This document shows positions 42,023 through 50,679 of a stretch of 64,000 nucleotides of DNA, piece by piece. The stretch spans positions 1-64,000 of the IMG/VR virus record IMGVR_UViG_3300029258_001504; one strand, given 5' to 3'. Under the pieces are notes generated by a model. The model did no database searches. It was not told where the DNA came from and was given only the letters and a program-made list of their open reading frames with translations. Within the stretch, counting starts at the first letter, position 1. Every line of letters starts with the position of its first letter. The position numbers and the translations under genes were made by a program. The DNA is from a virus.

Positions 42023-43099
42023 CTATTCCTTCAGACCGGAAGCCAGCTCCAGACCGTGGAGCACACCCTTCAAGAACTGCTTGGTCTTCTCTGACGTGGC
42101 GCGCGCCATGCGCTCGGAGTGACCGTTGAGGTAGGCAAGGAGCTCCGTCTTGTTCGAGGGGCGGATGTCAGCCTTACGGTCATCATAGGTCGGAACCTCG
42201 GCTTCTGGACGTCCGGGGCCCTTCTTGGGCTCTTCCGGCTTCTTCCCTGCGCCCTTCTTGCTGGAAGTGTCCTTCCCAGCGGCTTTGTCCTTGGCCTTCT
42301 GCGCCTCTTCCTTCTCCTTTTGGCGCTGCTTGTAACGGTCGAGATACGCTTTCGTCTTCTCGTCCGCTTCGGGGGCGCTGAGACCCTTGGTTACCATCTG
42401 TTCGAACAGGCGGAAGAAGAAAGTGGAATGTTCTTCCACATTGACGCGGCAGAGGATGCGCGCCTGGGACATCGAGATGACGTCCTTCGCGATAGCTTTC
42501 TGTACCGCACTGTCGAGGTCGAGGAGCGACAAGTGTTGCGAAACGAACCCCTCGGAGACGCCACCTGCCCGGGCGATCTTGCGGTTATTCATACCTCCTT
42601 CGATCAACTCAGAGAACGCGTTGGCGATCTCCATAGGGTTGTGACCTTCCCGGTTGATGTTTGCCACCAGGGACTTGGTGTAGGCTTCGGTCTCATCGCC
42701 CGCGGTGAACGTAACGAACGCATTTTTGATTTTCGCGTCTTGGAGCGCCATGTAACGCCGCCGCCCATCCACGAGGACATATTTCCCCTTCTTGGTGGGG
42801 TGAGGCTGCACGACCATGGCGACGATTTGCCCGATGGTCTTGAGCGACGTGGTCAATGACCCGAGGTTACCGGGCTTGTCCCGGTTCCACTTGTCCGGGA
42901 GCTCGATGTCAGTGAGCTTCACAACGAAGTTGTTCTCCGCTACCGGCTCTTCCTTCTTGACAGGGGCTTTCTTCTTCGGAGCTTTACGCTCAGTCTTCTC
43001 TGGTGCCTTGGCGTCAGTCACGTTTTTCTCCTTCTGGTTTTTTGACTCTTGGGTGTCGGCAGACACCGGGGTGTCTTTGTTCTCTTGTTTTTCGGTCAT
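42023..43099 (-). CDS. ParB/Spo0J-like nuclease-fold DNA-binding protein
   Basis: 358 residues. A Lys/Glu-rich, disordered 55-residue N-terminus leads to a ParB N-domain ('SLTTSLKTIGQIVAMVVQPH', 'YVLVDGRRRYMALQ' with the GRRR box, 'LVANINREGHNPMEIANAF' matching the 'EN..R.dl.p.E.A.a.' segment), and a helix-turn-helix ('NRKIARAGGVSEGFVSQHL'). A Lys/Ala/Glu-rich linker precedes a C-terminal helical part. ParB proteins bind specific sites and can hydrolyse CTP through the GRRR region. No ParA gene is in the window, so a transcriptional or genome-organising role is as likely as partition. Confidence 0.83.
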   Translation of the reverse strand: MTEKQENKDTPVSADTQESKNQKEKNVTDAKAPEKTERKAPKKKAPVKKEEPVAENNFVVKLTDIELPDKWNRDKPGNLGSLTTSLKTIGQIVAMVVQPHPTKKGKYVLVDGRRRYMALQDAKIKNAFVTFTAGDETEAYTKSLVANINREGHNPMEIANAFSELIEGGMNNRKIARAGGVSEGFVSQHLSLLDLDSAVQKAIAKDVISMSQARILCRVNVEEHSTFFFRLFEQMVTKGLSAPEADEKTKAYLDRYKQRQKEKEEAQKAKDKAAGKDTSSKKGAGKKPEEPKKGPGRPEAEVPTYDDRKADIRPSNKTELLAYLNGHSERMARATSEKTKQFLKGVLHGLELASGLKE

Positions 43100-43125
43100 T
43101 GGCGGTCACTCCGTGGAGCTAGAGA

Positions 43126-43413
43126 CTAATCGAACGCTAGCTCCTCGAGAAGGGCCTGCTTGCTGATATTACGCAGGCTCAGTTCGTCGGGGGGTACGCC
43201 CTCCAGCACCTCACCAAGGGTGTGGAAGAGCTCTACTGATTGTGGAAAGAGGCTCTCGTCACTGTTGTACGCGACGAAGTAAAGGGCCCGAATGATCCTC
43301 AGCTTTTGGGCGACGGAGGTTCGGTCGACTCGAAGGGTCGACTTCCGCACTGCGGACAGACCAGCACGCCGGTTTCGCTTCTGTCTCGAAGTCGTTTTCC
43401 GCACTGAGGGCAT
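43126..43413 (-). CDS. Small hypothetical protein (start uncertain)
   Basis: The C-terminal 60 residues (LRIIRALYFVAYNSDESL, then a helical segment ending LLEELAFD) look like a genuine protein, and the stop lies 26 bases before the ParB-like start. The N-terminal third of the frame as given overlaps, in another frame, the zinc-ribbon gene at 43299-43478 and is Arg-rich as a shadow would be. No ATG exists after that overlap; a CTG at 43302 in CTGA, overlapping the upstream stop, would be a coupled but rare start. Function unknown. Confidence 0.4.
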   Translation of the reverse strand: MPSVRKTTSRQKRNRRAGLSAVRKSTLRVDRTSVAQKLRIIRALYFVAYNSDESLFPQSVELFHTLGEVLEGVPPDELSLRNISKQALLEELAFD

Positions 43414-43478
43414 TTGGACTCGATTTCGTTAGCGGTTTTTTGCTCGGGCTCCTGGTCTACTCCGTATTTCTCCATCAT
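43299..43478 (-). CDS. 59-residue double-CxxC zinc-ribbon protein
   Basis: Starts at ATG 43478, overlapping the upstream stop as ATGA, and ends at TGA 43299. The protein is acidic, with 'KCPQCGKRL' and 'LVCPQCGSRPF' 16 residues apart, a compact zinc ribbon, followed by a Pro/Ser tail. It is too short for routine gene finding but fits the coupled gene chain exactly. Such ribbons bind nucleic acid or protein partners. It may be part of the same zinc-rich regulatory set as the sigma factor nearby. Confidence 0.72.
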   Translation of the reverse strand: MMEKYGVDQEPEQKTANEIESKCPQCGKRLRDRSETGVLVCPQCGSRPFESTEPPSPKS

Positions 43479-43819
43479 TCCTTACTCTTAGAAGGGCCCT
43501 TAGCCTGTCGGTAGATGTCATCTACCAGAGCCTGGACGCGCTTCAAGCAGCCGCTCTTGTTCCGCTTCTTGGTCTCATCAGGGCCGCACAGCTTGGTGAG
43601 CGCCTTGACATCGAAGCGGTACTCTCCGTTGTCGTCTTGCACACGGACGAGCGTGATGATTTCGGGGAGAGGGTCCTCGAGGTTATCGGCGAATTGCCGA
43701 AACTTCTCGATGATCTCATTGACAGAGGCTTCCTCCTCGATCTTGAGTTTCATCAACTCGGGGTCAGCGGGAACCTTAACGGACTTCCCACACCTGCTGC
43801 AGACTTCGTTCAGTTCCAT
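43475..43819 (-). CDS. Small zinc-binding hypothetical protein
   Basis: 114 residues from the ATG at 43819, preceded by AAGGAG; a GTG at 43828 overlapping the upstream stop is the alternative. An N-terminal CSRCGK pair and two later cysteines (LCGPDE, GCLKR) may hold zinc. The rest is charged and helical (EEEASVNEIIEKFRQFADNL). Unknown function. Coupled to the downstream 59-residue zinc-ribbon gene. Confidence 0.6.
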   Translation of the reverse strand: MELNEVCSRCGKSVKVPADPELMKLKIEEEASVNEIIEKFRQFADNLEDPLPEIITLVRVQDDNGEYRFDVKALTKLCGPDETKKRNKSGCLKRVQALVDDIYRQAKGPSKSKE

Positions 43820-43824
43820 GGCGG

Positions 43825-45015
43825 TCACTCCTTCTCATACCGTTTGAGAGCTGCACACGTACGGGGGCCTGGTATGCCGTCGACAGCCAGGGCGTCCGTA
43901 CTCGGATACTTCATGTTATAGACGGTCTGGAATTTGCCGACAGCTTTCTTGGTCTGGGGACCGAACTTACCATCGACTTCCACACGGAATCCGTAAAGGT
44001 TAAGATATTCTTGGACCTCAGAGATCGACATTACGCTTTCGTTGTCGTCGTCCAGGTCATCATCGTGAGTAGGAGTCTCGTCTCCATACTCAGGGCTGTG
44101 TCCTTCCATCTCCAGTTCGGCAGCTTCAGCTTCGGTGATCGTGCCGTCTTTGACTGCTAATTCAAATTTGGAGAGGAAGGAGTACTGCGAGATCGGGAAT
44201 GCATCATGCGCAGCATCGTTGACGTCCTTGAAAGGCCACAGAGGTCCCATGTCCAGCTTGGTACTGCGCCATTCCTGGTGCTGACTGAAGCGTGAACGGT
44301 CCAATTTACCGGGTAAAGCTGCGAGGATAATGCGCTTGAGGAGAACATTGTACTTTATCTGGGACGCCGTAAACGGCTGGAGGATCTTAGCTCCTCGGAA
44401 ATTGAAAGGGAGCCTCGTCGGAGGAAGTTCGGCTACGAGTTGTGCCGGGATTTCTTGCGTGTATCCCTTGGGCCAGTAGCAGTACTTACCCTTATGTTCC
44501 TTGATAGCGCCGCAGTTTACCATCTCGATGCTGATGGAGTCTCTGTTACGCTTCGGTTCATGCCACGCTCCGTGCATGAGCGGGATAATATAGAAAGGGT
44601 AGCCCTCGTAGCCGAGGACAAAATGCGTCGAAGCTCCGTTATACCGCATCTTCCCTTTCTTATTCGCATTCTTCTTGGAGCTGAACCAGCTGAGAGTCGA
44701 CCACCGAGAGACCCCCGAGGTGTAGTGGTCGACCCACCACATATGCTCCAAGTCCTCTAGCTTATTTTTGGTCAGCTGTTTGGTAGGGTAGTGTTTAGCG
44801 AGCGCAGAGCTGTGCTCCTTGATTCGCCGGTGCGAATCAATGAAAAGCGCATCCAACCCCTCAATCGCTTCTTTCTGGTTGAGTACTTGGCGGTTAGCCT
44901 TCTCAAAGATCTCCTGTACTTTTGTCTGCGCAGCTCCTGCTTCGGCATCAACGAGTTTCCAAAACTCTTTGGGAGACAGTTCGGTGAAGTCGCGGAGTTT
45001 CAGTTCCTCAGTCAT
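43825..45015 (-). CDS. Endolysin-like amidase with C-terminal peptidoglycan-binding domain
   Basis: 396 residues from the ATG at 45015 (ATGA overlap with the upstream nuclease). An N-terminal helical part of about 90 residues precedes a PGRP/amidase_2-like domain ('MWWVDHYTSGVSRWSTL' with the first zinc His, 'STHFVLGYEGYPFYIIPL', 'RNRDSISIEMVNCG'). An acidic linker (DDDLDDDNES) leads to a PG_binding_1 domain ('SISEVQEYLNLYGF', 'VDGKFGPQTKKAVGKFQ', 'VDGIPGPRTCAALKRY'). The pairing of a catalytic and a wall-binding module suggests the lysis enzyme, in contrast to the tail amidase at 5592. No holin is recognised beside it. Confidence 0.8.
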   Translation of the reverse strand: MTEELKLRDFTELSPKEFWKLVDAEAGAAQTKVQEIFEKANRQVLNQKEAIEGLDALFIDSHRRIKEHSSALAKHYPTKQLTKNKLEDLEHMWWVDHYTSGVSRWSTLSWFSSKKNANKKGKMRYNGASTHFVLGYEGYPFYIIPLMHGAWHEPKRNRDSISIEMVNCGAIKEHKGKYCYWPKGYTQEIPAQLVAELPPTRLPFNFRGAKILQPFTASQIKYNVLLKRIILAALPGKLDRSRFSQHQEWRSTKLDMGPLWPFKDVNDAAHDAFPISQYSFLSKFELAVKDGTITEAEAAELEMEGHSPEYGDETPTHDDDLDDDNESVMSISEVQEYLNLYGFRVEVDGKFGPQTKKAVGKFQTVYNMKYPSTDALAVDGIPGPRTCAALKRYEKE

Positions 45016-45869
45016 TGGGGTCCTCGACATCTTTCGTAGTAGCCGCAGAAGCGCGGAGTACAGGCCCAGGTCGTCGGGTCACAACGCGGGAAGATGCCTT
45101 TCTTGATGAGGTCCACACATTCTTCCAGGTCTTCTTCGAAGTTCTTAGCATCCCGCGGTGTCCTTAACGATCTTTCCTGAACGTAACGAGTGCCGCTCTT
45201 CTGGTCAAGCAGAAAGTCGATGCGAACACGTGGAATCCCCTTAACGTGCGCATAAAGAGTCAGCTGGGTGTCATGTCTCAACTTAGCCGCCTGCCATTTA
45301 CGACCCGTGAACTTCAAGTCCGTGACGACTTCCGTGACTAGCGGACCTTCCCCTTTGGCCAGGGTATCATTTTCGCGATCCAACATCACCTCGTCAATGA
45401 GGTCGATAAAGCCGACGATGGGTACTGTCCCGACTTTAACCGCAAACGGCTCCTCCACCGCTTTGGGGCGTACCAGGGGTATCGACTGTTTATGGTAGAC
45501 TCGGAAGTGGTGAAGCGTCAGTTCTTTGACCTTTCCTGGCTTCGCGTCTCCCCAGTCTTCGATGTACTCCTTCACAGAATCGAACTTGTCCGACACTATA
45601 GCCTCTGCGTGCTCTAGTGATAGGGGCCTACCGTTTTCGATAGTGGCGCGGTGTGTGGCCTCTGCTCCGGCATGGATGACCGTCCCCTGTGTCATGGCGA
45701 TACCCGGCGGTTGGCGCATACCGAGTACGTAGCGGTATTCGAACTGCCGGGGGCACCTCCGATACATTGAGAACTGGGAGTGTGAGAAGTATTCCTTATT
45801 AGGGAGTCCGGAATCTCCGAATCCCGCGGGAACCTCCACGATCTTTCCATGTATATTGAGTTCGGGCAT
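45012..45869 (-). CDS. Second Cas4-like PD-(D/E)XK nuclease
   Basis: 285 residues. 'FSHSQFSMYRRCPRQFEYRYV' in outline is the RecB/Cas4 N-terminal motif with one Cys. 'GTVIHAGAEA' gives the His motif, 'VPIVGFIDLIDEV' the Asp, 'VVTDLKFTGRKW' the catalytic D-x-K pair and 'DTQLTLYA' the Q-x-x-x-Y motif. The C-terminus has 'FPRCDPTTWACTPRFCGYYERC', enough cysteines for a 4Fe-4S cluster. It sits between the amidase and a small gene downstream of the SNF2 helicase. A role in end processing during recombination, with the helicase, is likely. Confidence 0.82.
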   Translation of the reverse strand: MPELNIHGKIVEVPAGFGDSGLPNKEYFSHSQFSMYRRCPRQFEYRYVLGMRQPPGIAMTQGTVIHAGAEATHRATIENGRPLSLEHAEAIVSDKFDSVKEYIEDWGDAKPGKVKELTLHHFRVYHKQSIPLVRPKAVEEPFAVKVGTVPIVGFIDLIDEVMLDRENDTLAKGEGPLVTEVVTDLKFTGRKWQAAKLRHDTQLTLYAHVKGIPRVRIDFLLDQKSGTRYVQERSLRTPRDAKNFEEDLEECVDLIKKGIFPRCDPTTWACTPRFCGYYERCRGPQ

Positions 45870-46262
45870 TTACAATTTCTCCTTGCCGTGTTCGGTTGGG
45901 GGCGGCACTTCAGTGCGTTCGTTGGCTCCCAGCGCTCGGGGAGAGTTTTCAGAATTCCCCGTTTGTGGAGGAGCCGCTGCCAGGCCCGCGCTCTCCCGTT
46001 TCAAGTCGTCCATGGACATGAGGGGTGAGGCGTCCGCGCTTGGCGGGGGCTCGGAGTCTTCAGAGGCATCTGGAGGTTGCGACGGTGCTTCGTCAGGTTT
46101 ACCTCGTAAAACTGGTTTCTTTTTGTAGAGGTATTTTTCCGCATTTACGATAGTCACACTCAGGGGGTCCTGCTCGACCATCAAATCGTCAGGAGGGATC
46201 TTTACTCCCAGGGCTTCTCCTATCATTCTTTTAACGTCGTGTTCTCGTAGTACGATGTCCAT
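45870..46262 (-). CDS. Hypothetical protein coupled to the SNF2 helicase
   Basis: 130 residues, start overlapping the helicase stop (TAATG). A folded N-terminal half (MDIVLREHDVKRMIGEALGV, then VEQDPLSVTIVNAEKY) resembles small DNA-binding or phage regulator domains in layout, and a Pro/Ser/Glu-rich disordered tail follows. The family is not recognised. Confidence 0.52.
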   Translation of the reverse strand: MDIVLREHDVKRMIGEALGVKIPPDDLMVEQDPLSVTIVNAEKYLYKKKPVLRGKPDEAPSQPPDASEDSEPPPSADASPLMSMDDLKRESAGLAAAPPQTGNSENSPRALGANERTEVPPPTEHGKEKL

Positions 46263-48316
46263 TACGCTTCCTCCGTGTCCTCTCCTAGGTGGATTACACC
46301 TACCCGGGTGATCTTCTTTTTAACCTCGCGCCCTAAGATGCAGCCGTCCGTCCACGGATCTACTTTGTCCTTGGCACAGGTGGGGTACTGCGCGCACACC
46401 ATACAGTTGATGTGTTTCGTAAGAGAAGAAGAGATATCTTGCTTCGACTTCAGTGCGGCTATTTGCTGAGCCTCTACGGTTTTCTTCCCGCACAAATGAT
46501 AGATAACAGTCTTCTTCGTCTGTCCGATTCGAAAATTTCGATTACGCGATTGCAACCAGTCTTCTAGCGACCAACTTCGGGAATAGTAAACCGTGTACTT
46601 GGCAGCAGTAAGCGTAACTGCGATACCTGTTTTGATCTGACCCAAAAAGACTCGACAGTTCGCGTCGTTCTGAAAGACCTCCTCCATCTCGGACATCTTG
46701 TTGGAGTTGCTCCCATCGACGCGTACGTACCCCAACTGCTTTTTGGAGATAAGCTCTTCGAGGTCATCCAATTCCGCTTCGAAATTGGCCCATATGATGA
46801 CCTTAGTCACCTTATTATCCAAGAGATCGTCGAGGAATTCGCTTATGCGCTCTAGCTTAGGATTCTTCGAGTATCGGAGTGTCTCCCTCTCAGGTGCCTC
46901 TGCTACTTGGGTGCAGCGGGGGGACCCGGGATGTATTCCGTTAACGACACACCTACGCAGGTCCGAACACTCGTCACACGGACTCTCAGTAGCCTTCGGG
47001 GAGTAGACGAAGCCGCTACATATTTGCAAAAGCTTATTAAGGCGAATGGCACCGTTCTGAAGTTCGAGGGGCTCGGCGTTCGGGCGGTCAATGAGCATGT
47101 TTTCGATGGCTCCGTTGTAGTCTCGGAGCTGTTCACGGGTGAGGTCAAAATAAAGCGTTTCAGTTGTGCGCTCAGGGAGGTCCACACACTCCTCTAGTTC
47201 ACGCCTGTCGGAAATTCCCGTAACCACTTTGTTCAATGAGTCTAATTTCTTATACCCCACAACTACGTGTTTATTCCATTGGGAGTAGACTACGTACTTG
47301 TCACAGAACGCCCGATAGTCCTCTGAGAGAGCGTACGGGGCTAGGAACTTGAGCTGTGGGTAGAGATCCCGAGGATCTCCCAAGCTCAGGGTTCCGCTAA
47401 GTAAGTATCGGCGTGGAAATTTAGAAGCTAACCGCATACACACCTTCGTACGCTGGCTACGGATGTGTTTAATACGGTGAGACTCGTCTGCTACGACGGT
47501 GGTGCACGGTAGTTGAGTTATCCACTGTAGCGTGCCTTTGGCCAACTCTCGAGATTCCTGTCCGATCTCGCGAACAGAGCGCCCTCTGATCCACTCCTCT
47601 GCGAATCTGAGTTGCGTTGCAGGATCGTTGATGTTCATCAGGGCACGTTTTAACGCCTCCGTTATTGAATAGTATCCTCGGGAGTCCATGACAGCCTTGA
47701 CGACTTTTGGGGATACAGAAGGGACTCCGTGTAAACGTGCCGTATCGTACGTGGTGATAAAAACGTCAGCGTCCTCAGCATCGTTGAGAAGCTGCAATTT
47801 TTTGCCCCGTGTACCAAGCATTGCTAGAGGTTTTAGGGCCCCTCCACTGTGTTTCTTGACCTCTTTAGCCCAGTTCTTGGCCGCTACTAGAGGGCATAAG
47901 ACCAGGACCTTTTCCCCGAGGAGGTACGTCATGTCGATGATGGGCTTTGTCTTCCCTGTCCCCATCTCCCACTGCAGAATGTAGCGATAATTGTGAAGGA
48001 GTTTCCCTAGGCCGATGTTCTGATGTTCGTAGTTTCCAAAGGGCCCCGGGAGTTTTGTGTTACTTGCAAAGTCTACCCACTCCTCCTCTTTTTTTAGCGT
48101 TGAGAGCCACGTGTCCGCTTGTGGGCTAAAGGTTAATGACGCGTAGACTTTACCGAGGTCGTGTAGTACTCTCTCGACAAATGGAGGGAATGCCGGAAAA
48201 CGCCAGTGTGTCTTGCCTCGATCCATGGAGGCACCGAATACGCGACTTCCACTTGATGTGGGGTCATTTACGGTGAGTACAGGGGTCTCGTTAATAGCCG
48301 TTAGTCCGACTTCCAT
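46262..48316 (-). CDS. SNF2-family DNA helicase/translocase
   Basis: 684 residues. Helicase motifs are Walker A 'WEMGTGKTKP' (116-125), 'VLVLCPLVAAKNWAKE' (Ia), 'TVVADESHRIK' (II, DESH), 'YLLSGTLSLGDPRDLY' (III), 'KVIIWANFEAELDDL' (IV) and 'RSWSLEDWLQSRNRNFRIGQ' (V-VI), the arrangement of SNF2 enzymes. Two extra Cys clusters occur: one inside the second lobe (CDECSDLRRC...C) and one near the C-terminus (CMVCAQYPTCAKDKVDPWTDGC, outlined). It likely remodels DNA-protein complexes or assists recombination and replication. First gene of its leftward block; a 60-base gap separates it from the divergent portal gene. Confidence 0.85.
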   Translation of the reverse strand: MEVGLTAINETPVLTVNDPTSSGSRVFGASMDRGKTHWRFPAFPPFVERVLHDLGKVYASLTFSPQADTWLSTLKKEEEWVDFASNTKLPGPFGNYEHQNIGLGKLLHNYRYILQWEMGTGKTKPIIDMTYLLGEKVLVLCPLVAAKNWAKEVKKHSGGALKPLAMLGTRGKKLQLLNDAEDADVFITTYDTARLHGVPSVSPKVVKAVMDSRGYYSITEALKRALMNINDPATQLRFAEEWIRGRSVREIGQESRELAKGTLQWITQLPCTTVVADESHRIKHIRSQRTKVCMRLASKFPRRYLLSGTLSLGDPRDLYPQLKFLAPYALSEDYRAFCDKYVVYSQWNKHVVVGYKKLDSLNKVVTGISDRRELEECVDLPERTTETLYFDLTREQLRDYNGAIENMLIDRPNAEPLELQNGAIRLNKLLQICSGFVYSPKATESPCDECSDLRRCVVNGIHPGSPRCTQVAEAPERETLRYSKNPKLERISEFLDDLLDNKVTKVIIWANFEAELDDLEELISKKQLGYVRVDGSNSNKMSEMEEVFQNDANCRVFLGQIKTGIAVTLTAAKYTVYYSRSWSLEDWLQSRNRNFRIGQTKKTVIYHLCGKKTVEAQQIAALKSKQDISSSLTKHINCMVCAQYPTCAKDKVDPWTDGCILGREVKKKITRVGVIHLGEDTEEA

Positions 48317-48376
48317 AGTGTTTACTCCGGTTTTGAGCTATGATTCGATAGCTGGATCGAAGTAGGAGAGCACGTC

Positions 48377-50122
48377 ATGACGAATGATTTCAACGTATCT
48401 GACCCCTACATGCTCAGTGGGACGCGAGATACCGCCCCCCACACCAATCCTTACCACACCTATAGCCAGGTTTACAGTCCGCGAAGGCTCAAAGAACTCT
48501 TTAAGTGGTGCGAGTACTTGTTTTTTAACTCGGCTCACATCTACTCGGCGTTGCGGAAGTTTGGTGAGTATCCCATCACAGAACTCCTTTACGACACCGA
48601 GAATGAGGCGCTCAAACTTCGACACAAAAATTTGTTAGAGAAGGTTCTTCACGTCCGGGAGATACTCATTCAGATGACCCTGGATAAGTACGTGTACGGA
48701 AATGCCTTTCTCTCCATGTACCAACCCTTCATCCGGTATCTTAAGTGTCCTAAGTGCAAGACACTCACCAACATCCAGAACTTGGACTATAAATACAGCT
48801 ACTCGTCACTGCGGTTCACTTATAGGTGTCCCGCATGTGACAACGAGGTTATCGCCACCGAGAGAGAGATCGAGGACCGCAAACTCGCGGTAAGTCGGAG
48901 AATCAATTTTATTCGATGGGACCCCAAGCACATGGACGTGGACTTCAACCCCCTGACAGGGGCGTCGGTGTACTACCACACCATTCCACGTTCGATGGTG
49001 GATAGCGTACAGAAGGGCCACAAGTTCGTTATCGACAGTATGCCCGTAGGGTTCTTGAAGGCGATCCAGAAGAAGAAGCAGTTCAAGTTTGCTCCAGGAT
49101 ACATCTTCCACATGAAAGTGGGGGGACCTGCCGGGATCAACCCGCAATGGGGCCTTCCACCGCTGCTCTCGACACTGCAGTTGTTCCACTACGCAGCAAT
49201 TTTGCGTAAAGCTAATGAGGCTATCGCTCTTGACCACCTGACACCCTTCCGGATTGTGCATCCCGCACAGTCAAGTGGGAACGCGGACCCTGTCACGACC
49301 ATTAGCCTCGAAGAGTGGAAGACCAAACTGAAAGATCACTTCAAGCAGTGGCGCGTAGACCCCCTCCATATGATGTTCGCGCCTATCCCAATTGGGATGA
49401 CGCAAATCGGGGGACAGGGACGCGCGCTTCTGACGTTAGGTGAGGTACAAGAAGCAGAGAAGAACATCGTTGCCGCTCTCGGGATCCCCATTGAGTTCCT
49501 GTATGGTGGCCTCACCAAGAGCGGGATGGAAGCTACGCTGCGACTTATCGAAAATCAGCTAGAGACACACGTTAATGACCTTAATGATTGTCTCCAGTGG
49601 ATTGACGACAGTTGTGCGAAGTTCCTGGGGTTCGAAAAGATCCCCGTGGAACTTGCACCGTTCCGGATGATCGATGATCAGTACCAGAAGCAAATCACGA
49701 TGCAGCTTTACCAGTCGGGTATCCAGATGGGTCGAAAGATCATTTCGGACAAGACCATGGCGGAGCAGAACAGTATCGATTTGGACCAGGAAGAGGACCG
49801 TATCCGACAGGAAGAGCTGGACAACGTTCGTAGGGAGACTGAACTCCAACTTGAAATCCGAAAGCTCCAGAACAATATGGCGCAACAAGCACAGATGGAG
49901 GCGCAACAAGCGCAGTCTGGTGGGATGGGTTACGACCAGCAGCAACTCATCGGTCAGGCGGATATGTTGGTGCAAGAGTGGATGAGCATGGATGACGGGG
50001 GACGTAAGAGCGCCATGGATTCTCTCATGAAAGAGGACTTTGTCTTGTACTCTGTCGCGATTCAGAGGTGGGAACAGATGACTCGCGGTAAGGGCCAGGA
50101 GGCTCAAGGGGGGATGCTGTAA
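48377..50122 (+). CDS. Portal protein with zinc-ribbon insertion
   Basis: 581 residues. The N-terminal helical part ('HIYSALRKFGEYPITELLY'), 'DKYVYGNAFLSMYQPF' and 'YIFHMKVGGPAGINPQWG', then 'AEKNIVAALGIPIEFLYGG' and 'TLRLIENQLETHVNDL', follow the order of phage portal proteins: clip, stem helix, wing. Residues 122-158 carry a zinc ribbon (CPKC...CPAC). The C-terminus is Gln/Ala/Met-rich and disordered. It forms the ring through which TerL loads DNA. Good ribosome site (AGGAGAG). Overlaps the next gene by 1 base (TAATG). Unusually, the terminase is 16 kb away. Confidence 0.85.
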   Translation: MTNDFNVSDPYMLSGTRDTAPHTNPYHTYSQVYSPRRLKELFKWCEYLFFNSAHIYSALRKFGEYPITELLYDTENEALKLRHKNLLEKVLHVREILIQMTLDKYVYGNAFLSMYQPFIRYLKCPKCKTLTNIQNLDYKYSYSSLRFTYRCPACDNEVIATEREIEDRKLAVSRRINFIRWDPKHMDVDFNPLTGASVYYHTIPRSMVDSVQKGHKFVIDSMPVGFLKAIQKKKQFKFAPGYIFHMKVGGPAGINPQWGLPPLLSTLQLFHYAAILRKANEAIALDHLTPFRIVHPAQSSGNADPVTTISLEEWKTKLKDHFKQWRVDPLHMMFAPIPIGMTQIGGQGRALLTLGEVQEAEKNIVAALGIPIEFLYGGLTKSGMEATLRLIENQLETHVNDLNDCLQWIDDSCAKFLGFEKIPVELAPFRMIDDQYQKQITMQLYQSGIQMGRKIISDKTMAEQNSIDLDQEEDRIRQEELDNVRRETELQLEIRKLQNNMAQQAQMEAQQAQSGGMGYDQQQLIGQADMLVQEWMSMDDGGRKSAMDSLMKEDFVLYSVAIQRWEQMTRGKGQEAQGGML

Positions 50123-50667
50123 TGGCGCAACAACCTGGACAACCAGATTCGTTTGTAGATCTCTTGTCAAGTGCCCGAGGAGAAGTACCTCGGATGTCTG
50201 CCGAAGTGGAGCTCCCCACTCTATTCGGACCTCCCAAAGACAACATCCCTCTCGTAGCAAAAGAGATCGATAAGCTGCAACCCGCCCGTCAAGTGCGCAT
50301 GGTGAGCTATTTGCGCACATTCGTGGTTTGGAGGCCCTGGAGTAAGTGTGATCGTTGCAAGGCCATGATTGCCAAGGATGAAGTGGAGCTCCCCGACGTC
50401 GGAGACTACACGTGTCCTCACGTGCAGGTAGTCGACTACAAAGAAGTCAAGGATAAGCTCCTGTCAGGTAAGGGTGTGAAGGAGTTCGAAGAGCACTTTC
50501 AACTCCATGACGGTACTCGTTGTGTAGAACTCGCGTGGCTCGAGACCGACCCTGTGTTCCTGGAAGAGGAAAAACGCAAGGCGGAAGAAGCCGCGGAAAA
50601 ATCTGTCTATCCTCCCAACCCTGAAGCAGCTTTCGCCAAAAAAGAGACGCCACCCTCGGAAGAGTGA
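50122..50667 (+). CDS. Hypothetical zinc-binding protein after the portal gene
   Basis: 181 residues. A central zinc-ribbon-like part 'WSKCDRCKAMIAKDEVEL' with a second Cys pair or Cys/His further on (YTCPH) is flanked by a helical N-terminus and a Glu/Lys-rich C-terminal tail that is probably disordered. The family is unknown. Its start is coupled to the portal stop. A head or connector assembly role is inferred from position. Confidence 0.55.
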   Translation: MAQQPGQPDSFVDLLSSARGEVPRMSAEVELPTLFGPPKDNIPLVAKEIDKLQPARQVRMVSYLRTFVVWRPWSKCDRCKAMIAKDEVELPDVGDYTCPHVQVVDYKEVKDKLLSGKGVKEFEEHFQLHDGTRCVELAWLETDPVFLEEEKRKAEEAAEKSVYPPNPEAAFAKKETPPSEE

Positions 50668-50679
50668 CGTCTCACGTCT

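Noticed and set aside
48339-48344. TATGAT as a -10 box before the portal gene
   Set aside because: Good hexamer but no -35-like sequence at a usable distance; kept out of the feature list.
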